This document shows positions 18,671 to 27,834 of a stretch of 64,000 nt of DNA, piece by piece. The DNA is from Bog-159 sp035499555 (GTDB lineage: Bacteria; Acidobacteriota; Terriglobia; Bryobacterales; Bryobacteraceae), in contig DATJYO010000008.1 of assembly GCA_035499555.1 (NCBI GenBank), positions 24,601 through 88,600 on the forward strand. Direction: 5' to 3'. The notes below the pieces were generated by a model. It was given only the letters and a program-made list of their open reading frames with translations. It was not told where the DNA came from and ran no database searches. Each line of letters begins with the position of its first letter. The first letter of the stretch is position 1. A program made the position numbers and the translations under genes.

Positions 18671-18702
18671 GGGGCAGGCCATGATCTTACATGGTCTGCC
18701 CC
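18671..18702. terminator. bidirectional stem-loop terminator between convergent genes
   Basis: A 13-bp inverted repeat, GGGGCAGGCCATG (18671-18683) and CATGGTCTGCCCC (18690-18702), separated by a 6-nt loop (ATCTTA), pairs with a single G-T wobble or mismatch. It lies exactly between the stop of the NHL gene and the stop of the convergent Gfo/Idh gene. There is no long T run, so termination may be intrinsic but weak, or the hairpin may protect transcript ends. Confidence 0.7.
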
Positions 18703-19983
18703 TTAACCCATCTTCTCGATATCGATCCCGGCCTCCCACTTCTCATTCGATCGTAGGAGTTCCTCCCAGGTGGTCTCTCTGCCCGTATAAGCCGCCGTGC
18801 GGCCCAGCATGGCTGACAGCGCCGACTCCGCCCCCATCGCCGCCTGGTTGTGAAATTTTCCTTGCACAATACTCTGGATGAAATCGGCGTGCTTCTCGGC
18901 GTCCGCCTGCGCCAGGTTGTCCGAGAAATTGCCGGTCACCGAGAACTCGCCGGACTTGGGTTTCTCACTGCCGCTCCAGGTCCAGGCTTCTTCGCCATCG
19001 ATCTGGATCGGCCCGGCGTACGGTGACTGCGAACTGCCGCGCGTGCCGAAGAACCGTTCGCTGGCCTCGAACCCTGTCTTGCCGAACTGGCACGAGCTGA
19101 AACTGACGTGCACGTCGTTGGGATAGGTGAACACCACGTCGAAGTGCGACCAGGCGTCGCCGGGGGACTCCGTACGGCCCTTGCGGCTGCCGGTGCCGAT
19201 GGCCTTCACCGGATGGCCCTGCAGCGTCCAATTGCAGATGTCGATCACGTGGATGTTCTGCTCCACGATAATGTCCCCCGATAGCACCCGGTCATGGAGC
19301 CAGTGCCGCAGACGCAGTTCGGCGGGCGACGCTTTCGGGTAATCCGGCATGCTCAGGAAAGGGCAATAGTAGTGCGCTTCGCCGCACGCGATCTCACCCA
19401 GCGCGCCGGCATGAATACGCCGCACCAGCTCCACGAAAGGCGGCGCCTTGCGGATCTGAAAGCCGACGTCCAGGCTCAAGCGGCCTTCCGCGCGCTTGCC
19501 GATCTCGATCACGCGCAGGGCGCTGGCCACGTCCACGCCCACCGGCTTCTCGCAGTAAACGTGCTTGCCGGCTTCGACGGCCATGGCCAGGTGTTGCGGG
19601 TGGAAATAAGGCGGCGTGGCGATCACCACCGCGTCCACCTGCCGGGATTGCAGAATTTGTTCGGCCGCCCGCGGTCCCTGGAACATCTGCGCGGGCGGCA
19701 CGACGGGTTGTTTTTGTTTTTCGGCCAGCAGGTCGAACTTCTTCTTGGCGGTTACCAGGCGGTCTTCGAACAGGTCCGCCAGCGCCACCATCCGCGCCGG
19801 CCCGTTGGTCACGATGCTGGTGGCGTCGGCGGTGCCGCGCCCCCCGCATCCCAGCAGTCCAACGCCAACCGTGGAATTGGCCTGCGAGCCGCGTACCAGG
19901 TGCGGTTTGAGGATCATGAAGGTGGCCGCCGCGCCCGCCGCTTCCAGGAACGCGCGTCGATCCGGTTTGGAATTGTCCGTCAT
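18703..19983 (-). CDS. TAT-exported Gfo/Idh/MocA family oxidoreductase
   Basis: A 426-residue NAD(P)-dependent dehydrogenase-type protein. The N-terminus has a twin-arginine signal (DRRAFLEAAGAAATFMILK), then the Rossmann dinucleotide motif VGLLGCGGRGTADA (about 41-54), and the family signature CEKPVG (about 146-151), whose Lys is catalytic. The C-terminal domain covers the alpha/beta sugar-binding half (LRHWLHDRVLSGDIIVEQNIHVIDICNW). Exported members with a TAT signal are common in Acidobacteriota and Planctomycetes and act on sugars or inositols; the exact substrate is unknown. Its ATG overlaps the stop of the upstream isomerase (ATGA), so the pair probably acts in one sugar-processing step sequence. 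Confidence 0.92.
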   Translation of the reverse strand: MTDNSKPDRRAFLEAAGAAATFMILKPHLVRGSQANSTVGVGLLGCGGRGTADATSIVTNGPARMVALADLFEDRLVTAKKKFDLLAEKQKQPVVPPAQMFQGPRAAEQILQSRQVDAVVIATPPYFHPQHLAMAVEAGKHVYCEKPVGVDVASALRVIEIGKRAEGRLSLDVGFQIRKAPPFVELVRRIHAGALGEIACGEAHYYCPFLSMPDYPKASPAELRLRHWLHDRVLSGDIIVEQNIHVIDICNWTLQGHPVKAIGTGSRKGRTESPGDAWSHFDVVFTYPNDVHVSFSSCQFGKTGFEASERFFGTRGSSQSPYAGPIQIDGEEAWTWSGSEKPKSGEFSVTGNFSDNLAQADAEKHADFIQSIVQGKFHNQAAMGAESALSAMLGRTAAYTGRETTWEELLRSNEKWEAGIDIEKMG

Positions 19984-20855
19984 ATGAGTTTCTCCAGATA
20001 GGCAATGGATGCCCGAATGTCCTCGGCTTGTTTAGCGCCGGAGATCTCGCGCTCAATGGTCAGCGGGCCGCGATAGCCGGCCTCTTTCAGCCGCTTGATG
20101 AACGCGGGAAAGTTGACCTTCCCCTGCCCGATGGGAACTTCCTTCCCCAATTCGCGGGGGTTCGTGGGATACAGCCCGTCCTTGGCGTGAACGCCCTGGA
20201 CGAGCGGCCCCAGAATATCCAGCGCATCCACCGGGTTGGCCTTGCCGTACAGGATCAGGTTGGCGGCATCGAAGTTCACGCCGATGTTGTCCAGGCCCGT
20301 ATCGTGGATCGCGCGAAACAGCGTGATGGGGGTCTCCTGTCCGGTTTCGCAGCGGAAGTTCTGCCCGTTCCGTTTGCAGTAGGCTCCTACGGTGCGCAAC
20401 GCGTCCACGGCTTCTTTGTACAGGGGATCGTTGGGGTTCTCGGGAATGAATCCGCAGTGCGTCTGTACCGCCGGTACGCCGCATTGCCTGGCGAAGTCCG
20501 AGGTCTTCTGGATTTGGGCGATCCGCGCTTCGCGGTATTGCCGTGGCACGAAGCCGATGGTGAGCGGACCATGGTAGAAGTCGTACACTTCCGGGCCGGG
20601 TCCGCCGGCCACCAGCGAGCTGGCCTCGATATGGTACTGATCGAGCGCCGCGCGCAGCCGTTGGGCCATCCCGGCGTCGAACGCACCCACGCCCACCTGG
20701 CAGGTGGGAATGCCGAAGGAGTGGACCTTGCGGATGGCGGCCTCGGGATCGCTGCCGGCGGAGACGATCAGGCCAAGCTGCAATGCGGGCTTCGCCGCCG
20801 CCGCGGCTGCCGCGCCGGCCGCAGCCAGGCCGGCGAATGCTCTGCGCGTATACAT
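19980..20855 (-). CDS. TAT-exported sugar phosphate isomerase/epimerase-like TIM barrel
   Basis: A 291-residue AP-endonuclease-2/xylose-isomerase-like TIM barrel. MYTRRAFAGLAAAGAAAAAAA is a twin-arginine signal, so the ATG at 20855 is preferred over 20864. Metal-site residues are visible in the usual places: FRCETGQET (Glu), GVNFDAANLILYG (Asp), GVHAKDGL (His) and TIEREIS (Glu). The first gene of a two-gene operon, it overlaps the Gfo/Idh oxidoreductase. Together they suggest periplasmic oxidation and isomerisation of a keto-sugar or inositol, as in other Gfo/Idh plus isomerase pairs; the specific sugar cannot be read from sequence. Confidence 0.9.
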   Translation of the reverse strand: MYTRRAFAGLAAAGAAAAAAAKPALQLGLIVSAGSDPEAAIRKVHSFGIPTCQVGVGAFDAGMAQRLRAALDQYHIEASSLVAGGPGPEVYDFYHGPLTIGFVPRQYREARIAQIQKTSDFARQCGVPAVQTHCGFIPENPNDPLYKEAVDALRTVGAYCKRNGQNFRCETGQETPITLFRAIHDTGLDNIGVNFDAANLILYGKANPVDALDILGPLVQGVHAKDGLYPTNPRELGKEVPIGQGKVNFPAFIKRLKEAGYRGPLTIEREISGAKQAEDIRASIAYLEKLI

Positions 20856-20912
20856 GCAGAACATTTAAACACCATTTATGACGGCCGCCCTGATTCCGCG
20901 GGCAGAAGAACC

Positions 20913-21518
20913 CTACAGGTTGGCGTTCGGCTCCAGGCTGCGCCACAAATACCAGGCCGCCACGGTGCAGTAGGGGCGCCATCGCTGACCCAGTTCTTCC
21001 ACCTCGGCCGGCTGGGGCATCTCCTCCAACCCGTAGGCTTTGCGCACCGCCGCGCGGATACCCAGATCGCCGCTTGGCAGCACATTTGTGCGCCGCAGCG
21101 CGAAGATCAGAAACATGTGCGCGGTCCAGACGCCCACGCCTTTGACCTGCGTCAGCCGTTCGATGACCTCGTGGTCTGCAAGGGCCGCCAGCGCGGCGAA
21201 GTCTACCGTACCGGCGCGTGTGTGGCGCGCCAGGTCCCGTATGTACGCCGTCTTCTGCTTGGATAGTCCCAGCGCCCGCATTTTGGCGGGCCGCAGCGCC
21301 AGGATGTTCTCCGGGGTCAGTTGGCCGCCCGGAACCGCCGCGGACAGGCGTCCGAAGATCACCTCCGCCACGCGTCCGCTGAGCTGCTGGTACACGATCG
21401 ATTTCACCAGGGTCTCGAAATCCGGATCGCGAAATTTTATGCGATAGGCCCCTACCCGCTCAATGATTCCGCCGATTACCGGGTCGGCCGCTTGCAGATG
21501 ACGTATGGCTTTGCGCAT
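20913..21518 (-). CDS. HhH-GPD DNA glycosylase (AlkA/3-methyladenine type)
   Basis: A 201-residue base-excision repair glycosylase from the ATG at 21518 (a 12-codon longer form starts at 21554). The helix-hairpin-helix is LTQVKGVGVWTAHMFLIFALRRTNVLPSGDLGIRAAV, where GVGVWTA is the hairpin and the Asp in GDLG is the catalytic acid. Upstream, VKSIVYQQLSGRVAEVIF matches the family opening. The length is that of stand-alone AlkA-like enzymes without the N-terminal beta domain. It should remove alkylated bases such as 3-methyladenine in the cytoplasm. It is transcribed divergently from the VWA protein gene. Confidence 0.93.
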   Translation of the reverse strand: MRKAIRHLQAADPVIGGIIERVGAYRIKFRDPDFETLVKSIVYQQLSGRVAEVIFGRLSAAVPGGQLTPENILALRPAKMRALGLSKQKTAYIRDLARHTRAGTVDFAALAALADHEVIERLTQVKGVGVWTAHMFLIFALRRTNVLPSGDLGIRAAVRKAYGLEEMPQPAEVEELGQRWRPYCTVAAWYLWRSLEPNANL

Positions 21519-21563
21519 GATTGAAACAGGTACGAGGGCTGCTACGTCCCTCATTGTATCGTT

Positions 21564-22565
21564 ATGGCCCTACCCAACGGCGCGCTGGGACGCGCGATTT
21601 TCTGTCTGATCCTGATGGCACCTCCGGGCATGCCGCAACAGAAGCCCGACGAAAAGCCGGCCGAGGAATTGCCGGCGCCGATTACCGTGGATGTGACCCT
21701 GGTCAACATCCTGGCGTCGGTGCACGACCGGCACGGAGCCTTGATCGGCAACCTGAACAAGGATGACTTCACCGTTCTGGAAGACGGCAAGCCGCAGACC
21801 ATCAAGTACTTCACGCGCGAGACGGATCTGCCCCTGACCATTGGGCTGCTGATTGACGTCAGCGCCAGCCAGCGCAATCTTCTGGATATCGAGAAGCGCG
21901 CCGCGCACGAGTTCTTCTCCCAGGTCTTGCGCAAGAAAGACGAGGCGTTTCTCATCAGTTTCGGCGAAGAAGCCGAACTTCTGCAGGATTACACAAATTC
22001 GCCCAAGCTCTTGCAGTCCGGTCTTTCGCAGTTGCAGATCAACTCCGGCGCATCGGGGCTCGGGCCGGGTCCGGTGCCGACCATCAGCCAGCCGCGCGGC
22101 ACCGTGCTCTACGACGCTGTTTACCTGGCCGCTAATGAAAAGCTGAAGACCGAAGTCGGACGCAAGGTCATCGTGCTGATTACCGACGGCATCGACCAGG
22201 GAAGCAAGCTCAGGATCGAGGAGGCCGTCGAAGCCGCCCAGAAGGCCGATGCCGTGATTTACAGCATCGATTACGCCGACCCCAGCGCCTACGGCATGTT
22301 CTCGTTTGGTGTCAGCGACTTCGCTCTACAGCGGATGTCCGGCGAGACCGGAGGCCGGGTCTTCAAAGTGGACCGCAAGCACACTTTGGAAGACGCATTC
22401 AAGCAGCTTCAGGACGAAATGCGCAGCCAATACGCGATCGCCTATAGCTCCACGAATCCGGAGCGGGACGGCTCGTTCCGGCGCCTGAACGTGAAAGTCG
22501 CCGACAAGAATCTGAAGGTGCAGGTGCGCAAGGGGTATTACGCCAGCAAGCCGGACCGAACCTGA
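21564..22565 (+). CDS. VWFA-related acidobacterial-type exported protein
   Basis: A 333-residue protein with a short hydrophobic N-terminus (AIFCLILMAPPGMPQQ). It then has the acidobacterial opening VDVTLVNILASVHDRHGALIGNL, DDFTVLEDGKPQTI, and a von Willebrand A domain. The metal-ion site is DVSASQ (about residues 96-101), followed by the second site region GTVLYDAVYLA and VIVLITDGIDQGS. Such proteins are a hallmark of Acidobacteriota and are thought to be exported adhesion or assembly factors, but none here has a known ligand. It is a single gene without a clear ribosome binding site. Confidence 0.9.
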   Translation: MALPNGALGRAIFCLILMAPPGMPQQKPDEKPAEELPAPITVDVTLVNILASVHDRHGALIGNLNKDDFTVLEDGKPQTIKYFTRETDLPLTIGLLIDVSASQRNLLDIEKRAAHEFFSQVLRKKDEAFLISFGEEAELLQDYTNSPKLLQSGLSQLQINSGASGLGPGPVPTISQPRGTVLYDAVYLAANEKLKTEVGRKVIVLITDGIDQGSKLRIEEAVEAAQKADAVIYSIDYADPSAYGMFSFGVSDFALQRMSGETGGRVFKVDRKHTLEDAFKQLQDEMRSQYAIAYSSTNPERDGSFRRLNVKVADKNLKVQVRKGYYASKPDRT

Positions 22566-22580
22566 GGCGAGTGGCGGACT

Positions 22581-23471
22581 TCAACGCGCGCGAGTCTTCA
22601 CGCCCGCCCGCGCCGCGAAGTACGACTCCAGCGCGGCGCGTAGCGGCGGCATCGGGGCAATCCCCTGGCTCTCCATCTTGCCGTTCGACAGCGCCGAAAA
22701 CTTCGGACGGCGGGCCGCCGTACGATACTCGCGTTCGTTGGTGGGATGCAAGGCGATGCTCCGTCCCGGCATGCCGACCTCAAAAATCGCCTGGGCGTAG
22801 TGGAACCAGGAGATAGGCGTCCCCCCGCCGATATGAAAGATGCCTCTGTGCCCGCGTTCCACCAGGTCGATCGTGCGCGCGGCGAGCAAAGGCGCGTAGG
22901 TGGGAGAGGCCACGTGATCTTCCACCACCCGGATGGGCTGTTCGGATCCCGCCAGGCGCAGCATCAGCTCCACGAAATTACCGCGGGCGGTTCCCAGGCC
23001 GCCGGGACCGAACACACCCGAGGTGCGCACGATCAGCGGCGCTTCCAGGTACGCCTGCGCGTACAATTCGCCCGCCAGCTTGGAAACCCCGTAGGCTCCC
23101 AAAGGGTGTGTAGCATCGGCTTCGGTGTAGGGCCGGCCGGCGGTGCCGTCGAAGACGTAATCTGTCGAGAAGTGCACCAGCAGAGCGTCCAGTTGGCGGC
23201 AGGCCAGCGCCAGGTTGCGCACGGCCAAGGCATTCACCTGGAACGAGGCGTGCGGCTCGCTCTCCGCCACGTCCACCTGGTTATACGCGGCGGCGTTGAA
23301 CACGATCTCCGGATTCCAGGGCGTCAGTACCGCTTCGACCTTCCCGTTATCGGTAATATCCAGTTGCGCGCGATCCCAGCCGATCGTCTCGTAGCCTCGT
23401 CTGTCTAATTCGGCGGTCAACTCGACACCAAGTTGCCCCGCACTCCCGATTACAGCCGCTCTGCGCGCCAT
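22581..23471 (-). CDS. rfbD: RmlD-like dTDP-4-dehydrorhamnose reductase
   Basis: A 296-residue extended short-chain dehydrogenase. It has the nucleotide motif VIGSAGQLGVEL, NAAAYNQVDVAE (about 59-70), FSTDYVFDG (101-109), and catalytic Tyr127 and Lys131 (YGVSK). These match RmlD/RfbD, which reduces dTDP-6-deoxy-L-lyxo-4-hexulose to dTDP-L-rhamnose with NAD(P)H. The neighbouring rml genes are absent, so this may instead be a related reductase acting on another nucleotide sugar. The symbol is given with that reservation. The short convergent gap to the VWA gene (15 nt) contains no visible terminator. Confidence 0.88.
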   Translation of the reverse strand: MARRAAVIGSAGQLGVELTAELDRRGYETIGWDRAQLDITDNGKVEAVLTPWNPEIVFNAAAYNQVDVAESEPHASFQVNALAVRNLALACRQLDALLVHFSTDYVFDGTAGRPYTEADATHPLGAYGVSKLAGELYAQAYLEAPLIVRTSGVFGPGGLGTARGNFVELMLRLAGSEQPIRVVEDHVASPTYAPLLAARTIDLVERGHRGIFHIGGGTPISWFHYAQAIFEVGMPGRSIALHPTNEREYRTAARRPKFSALSNGKMESQGIAPMPPLRAALESYFAARAGVKTRAR

Positions 23472-23513
23472 ATAGAAGTAAGAGGATAACTTGTTTCCAG
23501 GCTTGGAGGGGAA

Positions 23514-24977
23514 TCAGTCTGCGCGGAGCTTTAACCCCGCCCGCACGGCCTCATGCAATTTCACGCGTTGCCGATAATCCGCGGAACTGGCAAACGGCGT
23601 CTTCTCCCGCTCGGAAGTCCAGCGCGCGATCTCCGCTTCCGTGATGCCGGGAATCAGCCGCAAGATCCCCTCTTGCACAGTGTTGACGTCGAACCGCAAA
23701 GGCGCATCTTCGCCGAACGCCACCAGCCTGACCTGCACCGCAGGCACGGTGCAGACGATCTCCGGGCCGATGCGCGAGTACAATACATGCGGGTCGGCCA
23801 GCACCTGGTCGCGCCAGCGCTTTCGCGCCGCGTTGATGGCGTCCCGATTGAGGTGTTCCAGATCCAGGCGGAGACTGGCCAGGTAATGCGCCCGCCACAG
23901 CGCCGCCGCGCCCGCGTCCGCGAATACGCCGTGGCTCAGATCGTTCAATGCATCCACGATCTCGGTGCGCTCGTCCGGGAACAAGCGCATGTAGTGCGTC
24001 ACCAGTTCCAGCAGCCAGGGAGTGGAGACGTCGGTTTTCACATCCGCGAACATGGCGGCCATGGCGCGCAGCATCCGGTCCTCGCGATGTGACACGGTGT
24101 CTTCGGTGGGAAGTTGCTTGCCGCGCATGGTAAACAGGAAGAAGAAACTGGCGTAGAAACCCTCCGCCTGCAACAGTTGATTGGCGTCGCGCAGCGTCGA
24201 AAAATCGCGCGCCTTCTCCAGTTGAACGCGCAAATAGTCAGGGCCCCGGAAGGCGCTCGCAAAAGCGAAATGGTTCTCACGCACCTCGTAGTACCGCGCC
24301 AGGGTCTGTGAAAACGTAGTCAGATCGGACGCGCCGCGGTAATATTCGTTGCCGCGATAAGGCGCATCCCCGAATCCCACGCCCTCGTGATGATATTGCC
24401 ACCGCAGGTCCGCGCCGTGCGCCAGGTGGGCCGCCAGCGTCTCCAGGTGAATGGCCCAGCCTTCGCTGAAAGCTGTCGTCCGATCGGAGAGCGCCGCGGT
24501 CGAATGCGGAATAGACGCTACTTCCAGGCCGTCCAGGCGGCGCCCGCCGGCCAACATGTCCATGACCACGTGTCCGGTCTCATGATACATGGTCGTCTCA
24601 AAAAGCTCCGGCTCGGCGTCCAGCAGGATGTAGGCTGTATGCGGATACTCTTTCACGCCGCCGGCGCTCTCGAGGCGGAAGCCGACCGCCCCGTGATTGC
24701 CGCCTTTGACGAGAGCCACGTAATAGTCCGGCGTCGCGGCGCCGGGCGCTACGATAAGGGCCGCCTGCGCGTACAGCCGCAGAGCCCGCTCGGCGGACTC
24801 GTTGTGCAGCCATGCGGCGTATTTCGACGCATCCGGCACGCGCCGGTACACCGGCATCTCCTCGCGGATCTCGGCGGATGCCGTATTCACCTTGCCGGCC
24901 GGCTCCAGGAAAATCACGTGGGGCAGATCGGCCGCGGCCGCACAGGAGGCCAGCAGGCAAACGTACAACAGGCGCAT
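23514..24977 (-). CDS. exported HExxH (gluzincin-like) protein with C-terminal helix-hairpin-helix
   Basis: A 487-residue protein with a signal peptide (LLYVCLLASCAAAA). HETGH at 132-136 (MYHETGHVVMD), followed by AFSEGWAIH (Glu172, 36 residues on), fits a gluzincin zinc site, so it is probably a metallopeptidase. The C-terminal 60 residues (FDVNTVQEGILRLIPGITEAEIARW ... PFASSADYRQRV) are a clear helix-hairpin-helix of the ComEA/T2SK type, normally used for DNA or protein contact. This combination is unusual. An upstream TATCGT hexamer ends 10 nt before the ATG, suggesting a near-leaderless transcript. No close family is recognised; peptidase activity is inferred from the motif. Confidence 0.8.
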   Translation of the reverse strand: MRLLYVCLLASCAAAADLPHVIFLEPAGKVNTASAEIREEMPVYRRVPDASKYAAWLHNESAERALRLYAQAALIVAPGAATPDYYVALVKGGNHGAVGFRLESAGGVKEYPHTAYILLDAEPELFETTMYHETGHVVMDMLAGGRRLDGLEVASIPHSTAALSDRTTAFSEGWAIHLETLAAHLAHGADLRWQYHHEGVGFGDAPYRGNEYYRGASDLTTFSQTLARYYEVRENHFAFASAFRGPDYLRVQLEKARDFSTLRDANQLLQAEGFYASFFFLFTMRGKQLPTEDTVSHREDRMLRAMAAMFADVKTDVSTPWLLELVTHYMRLFPDERTEIVDALNDLSHGVFADAGAAALWRAHYLASLRLDLEHLNRDAINAARKRWRDQVLADPHVLYSRIGPEIVCTVPAVQVRLVAFGEDAPLRFDVNTVQEGILRLIPGITEAEIARWTSEREKTPFASSADYRQRVKLHEAVRAGLKLRAD

Positions 24978-25051
24978 ACCAGAAAGACGATAGCAGAACC
25001 GGGGAATTAGCGCCCACGCAGAGCGGCGGCAATCGGGGACAATAGTACGCG

Positions 25052-26539
25052 ATGGAATTGAACGGCGAACAACTCACGATCGAAGGCGTCTGTGCTGTGG
25101 CCGAGGGCCGCGCGGAGGCGGCTCTGGCGCCTTCCGCCGTGGCGAAGATGGAGCGTTCGCGCGCCGTGGTGGATCGGCTGGCCGACGGCGAGGCGCCGGT
25201 CTACGGCGTCAACACAGGCGTGGGCCTGTTGGCGGACGTGCGCATTGCGGCTTCCGATCTGGACCGGTTGCAGCGGAATGTGGTGCGTTCGCACTGTACG
25301 GGCGTGGGTGATCCGCTGGGCCGCGCCGCGGTGCGCGCGATGATGCTGATCCGCGCCAATGTGCTGGCCAAGGGTTACTCCGGCATCCGGCCGATCGTGG
25401 CCGCGCGGCTCTGCGACCTGCTGAATCGCGGCGTCACGCCGCGGGTGCCGTCGCAAGGCAGCGTGGGCGCCAGCGGAGACCTGGCGCCCCTGGCGCACAT
25501 GGCCGCGGTCCTCATCGGCGAAGGCGAGGCCGAGTACGAAGGCACGGTCTATAGCGGAGGCGAAGCCCTGCAGCGCGCCGGATTGGAACCGCTGACCCTG
25601 CGCGCCAAGGAAGGCATTTCCCTGATCAATGGCACCCAGGCCATGCTGGCCATCGGTTGCCTGGAACTGGCCGCGTCGGAAACGCTCGCCGATTCCGCGG
25701 ACCTGATCTGCGTCATGACGCTCGATGCTCTGCGCGGCACTCCTCGCGCCTTCGATCCCCGCCTGCACGCCGCCCGGCCGCATCCCGGCCAGAGCGCGAG
25801 CGCCGCCCGCCTGCGCCGGTTGCTGGAGGGCAGCGAGATCCGGCAATCGCACCTCACCTGCCGGCGCGTGCAGGATGCCTATTCCCTGCGTTGCGCGCCG
25901 CAGGTGCACGGCGCCGTCCGCGACGCGCTGGCCGAGGCCCGGCGCGTCTTTGCCGTCGAACTGAATGCCGCCACCGACAATCCCCTGGTCCTGGATGACG
26001 AGATCGTATCCGGCGGCAACTTTCACGGCGAGCCGCTGGCTTTTCAACTGGATTTTCTGGCGGTGGCGCTGACGGCCCTGTCCGGCATCTCGGAACGCCG
26101 TATCGACAGGCTGGTAAACCCGGCCCTGAACGAAGAACTCCCGCCTTTTCTCGCCGGACACGCCGGCCTCGAATCCGGCTTGATGATGGCGCAGGTCACG
26201 GCGGCGTCGCTGGTGGCGGAGAATCGCGTGCTGTCGCATCCGGCGTCGTCGGGGTCCATCACCACCAGCGGCAACAAGGAGGATTTCGTCTCGATGGGTA
26301 TGACTTCCGCCCTCAAGTTCCAGAGCATTGTGCGCAATACCCGGACGGTGCTGGCGATCGAAGCGTTGTCCGCGGCCCGCGCGTTGGACCTGTTGCAGCC
26401 GTTGCGCAGCAGTCTCCCCATCGAGCAGGCGCGCACCCGCATCCGTACCGTATCGGCCGCCCTGGAACACGACCGGGCCACGCATCACGACATGGCCGCC
26501 ATCGCCGGATTGATTGCCGAAGGCGCTCTGCGCGATTAA
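25052..26539 (+). CDS. hutH: histidine ammonia-lyase
   Basis: A 495-residue MIO-type aromatic amino acid ammonia-lyase. The prosthetic group precursor ASG is at 140-142 (SQGSVGASGDLAPLA), with Tyr51 (YGVNTGVG) and downstream NATDNPLV. The selectivity pair Ser80-His81 (VVRSHCTGVG) is the histidine-type signature; phenylalanine and tyrosine lyases have other residues here. It converts L-histidine to urocanate and ammonia. No other hut genes (urocanase, imidazolonepropionase) are within the window, so this is an orphan; a non-degradative role is possible. Its TAA overlaps the convergent transporter's stop by 3 nt. Confidence 0.95.
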   Translation: MELNGEQLTIEGVCAVAEGRAEAALAPSAVAKMERSRAVVDRLADGEAPVYGVNTGVGLLADVRIAASDLDRLQRNVVRSHCTGVGDPLGRAAVRAMMLIRANVLAKGYSGIRPIVAARLCDLLNRGVTPRVPSQGSVGASGDLAPLAHMAAVLIGEGEAEYEGTVYSGGEALQRAGLEPLTLRAKEGISLINGTQAMLAIGCLELAASETLADSADLICVMTLDALRGTPRAFDPRLHAARPHPGQSASAARLRRLLEGSEIRQSHLTCRRVQDAYSLRCAPQVHGAVRDALAEARRVFAVELNAATDNPLVLDDEIVSGGNFHGEPLAFQLDFLAVALTALSGISERRIDRLVNPALNEELPPFLAGHAGLESGLMMAQVTAASLVAENRVLSHPASSGSITTSGNKEDFVSMGMTSALKFQSIVRNTRTVLAIEALSAARALDLLQPLRSSLPIEQARTRIRTVSAALEHDRATHHDMAAIAGLIAEGALRD

Positions 26540-27834
26540 AGCGGGAAGACACCAAATGCGACGCAGGCCGCGGTCATGAGCAGCGACGCGGCGAAGAGAT
26601 AAGGGATCGCGAAGCGCTGGTGTTCCCCTAGCTCGACGTTCGCCAGACCGACGATCAGAAAGGTGGCGGGGGTCAGCGGACTGACCGGAAAACCGGTGGT
26701 CATCTGCCCCAGCAAAGCCGACTGCGCTACGTGCGCGGGTGCGACTCCGGCCAGTTTGCCCGCCTCCGCCAGCACCGGCAGCACGCCGAAGTAGAATGAG
26801 TCGGGGTCGAACAGCAGGCTGAGCGGCATGGACAACACGCCCAGTGTCACCGGAACGTGATGCATCAGCCTGCCGGGCATCGCGCTGACGAATGCGCGCG
26901 CCATAGCCGCCAGCATGCCGGACTCTTTCATAATCCCGGTGAAGGCGCCGGCCGCGAACAGAATGCTGGCCATCATGAGAGCCTCCCGCGCGTGCGCGTC
27001 CACACGCTCGCGCTGCATGCGCGTGTCCGGATAATTGACGGTCAGGGCGATCACCACGCCCACCATGAAGACCACCACCGGGGGCAGCCATCCGGCGATC
27101 AGAACCGCGATCAAAAGCAGCGTGACTGCGCCGTTGACCCAAACCCGGCGCGGGCGGCGCAGCAGTTTCTCTGCTTCGGTGAGCGTCCGCCCTGGAACGG
27201 ATTCCGGCGCATGCGCAGCCGTCCATCCCAGGCGTTTCTCTTCCCGGCGGCCGAGCCACCAGGCGACCGCGAACGTGTAGCACAGCCCCACGATCTGCAC
27301 CGGTATGAGTGGGCGGAACAGGGTGGCGACCGGGATGTGCAAAGCGGCCGACGCCCGGATCATGGGGCCGGTCCAGGGCAGGAAGTTGACCCCGGCCGCC
27401 AGAGACGCCGCACAGGCCAGGATCCGCCGGTGGATGCCCATCCGTGTGTAAAGCGGCAGCATCACCGGAATGGTGACCAGAAACGTCACGGCGCCGGACC
27501 CATCCAGGTGAATGAGCAGGGCCAGCAATGCGGTGCCCATCACCAGCCGCGTGGGCCGGTTGCCCGCGGTGGCCAGGATGCGGTCGATGAGGGGATCCAG
27601 CAGGCCGGCGTCGGACATGATGCCGAAGTAGAGGATAGCGAAGACGAACATGCCGGCGATGGCGGCCAGGCTTTCGACGCCTTTGACGATGAACCCGCCG
27701 GTGCGCAGGCCGAAACCGCCGCACAGAGACGCAACCACCGGGACCGCGATCAGCGCCACCAGCGGCGACGCCCGCTTGCTGATGACCAGCGCCAGCAGCA
27801 CGCCAACCGTGAGAAATCCCAGCCCGGCGATCAT
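26536..27834 (-). CDS. CitMHS-type (citrate/dicarboxylate) transporter
   Basis: A 432-residue integral membrane protein with about 11 hydrophobic segments, starting MIAGLGFLTVGVLLALVIS. The motifs LLIHLDGSGAVTFLVTIPVMLPLY (helix hairpin), ASLAAGVNFLPWTGP and LLFDPDSFYFGVLPVL match the ion-transporter/CitMHS superfamily that carries citrate or related acids with cations. The ATG overlaps the TGA of the CoA-transferase gene upstream (ATGA), so the two are coupled and may take up and activate the same carboxylic acid. The true substrate is not deducible. The convergent stop overlaps that of hutH. Confidence 0.88.
   Translation of the reverse strand: MIAGLGFLTVGVLLALVISKRASPLVALIAVPVVASLCGGFGLRTGGFIVKGVESLAAIAGMFVFAILYFGIMSDAGLLDPLIDRILATAGNRPTRLVMGTALLALLIHLDGSGAVTFLVTIPVMLPLYTRMGIHRRILACAASLAAGVNFLPWTGPMIRASAALHIPVATLFRPLIPVQIVGLCYTFAVAWWLGRREEKRLGWTAAHAPESVPGRTLTEAEKLLRRPRRVWVNGAVTLLLIAVLIAGWLPPVVVFMVGVVIALTVNYPDTRMQRERVDAHAREALMMASILFAAGAFTGIMKESGMLAAMARAFVSAMPGRLMHHVPVTLGVLSMPLSLLFDPDSFYFGVLPVLAEAGKLAGVAPAHVAQSALLGQMTTGFPVSPLTPATFLIVGLANVELGEHQRFAIPYLFAASLLMTAACVAFGVFPL

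Noticed and set aside
25007..27724. 905-codon minus-strand frame opposite hutH and the transporter region
   Set aside because: Arg/His/Gln-rich composition with no family motifs; it is the antisense shadow of hutH in a GC-rich genome.
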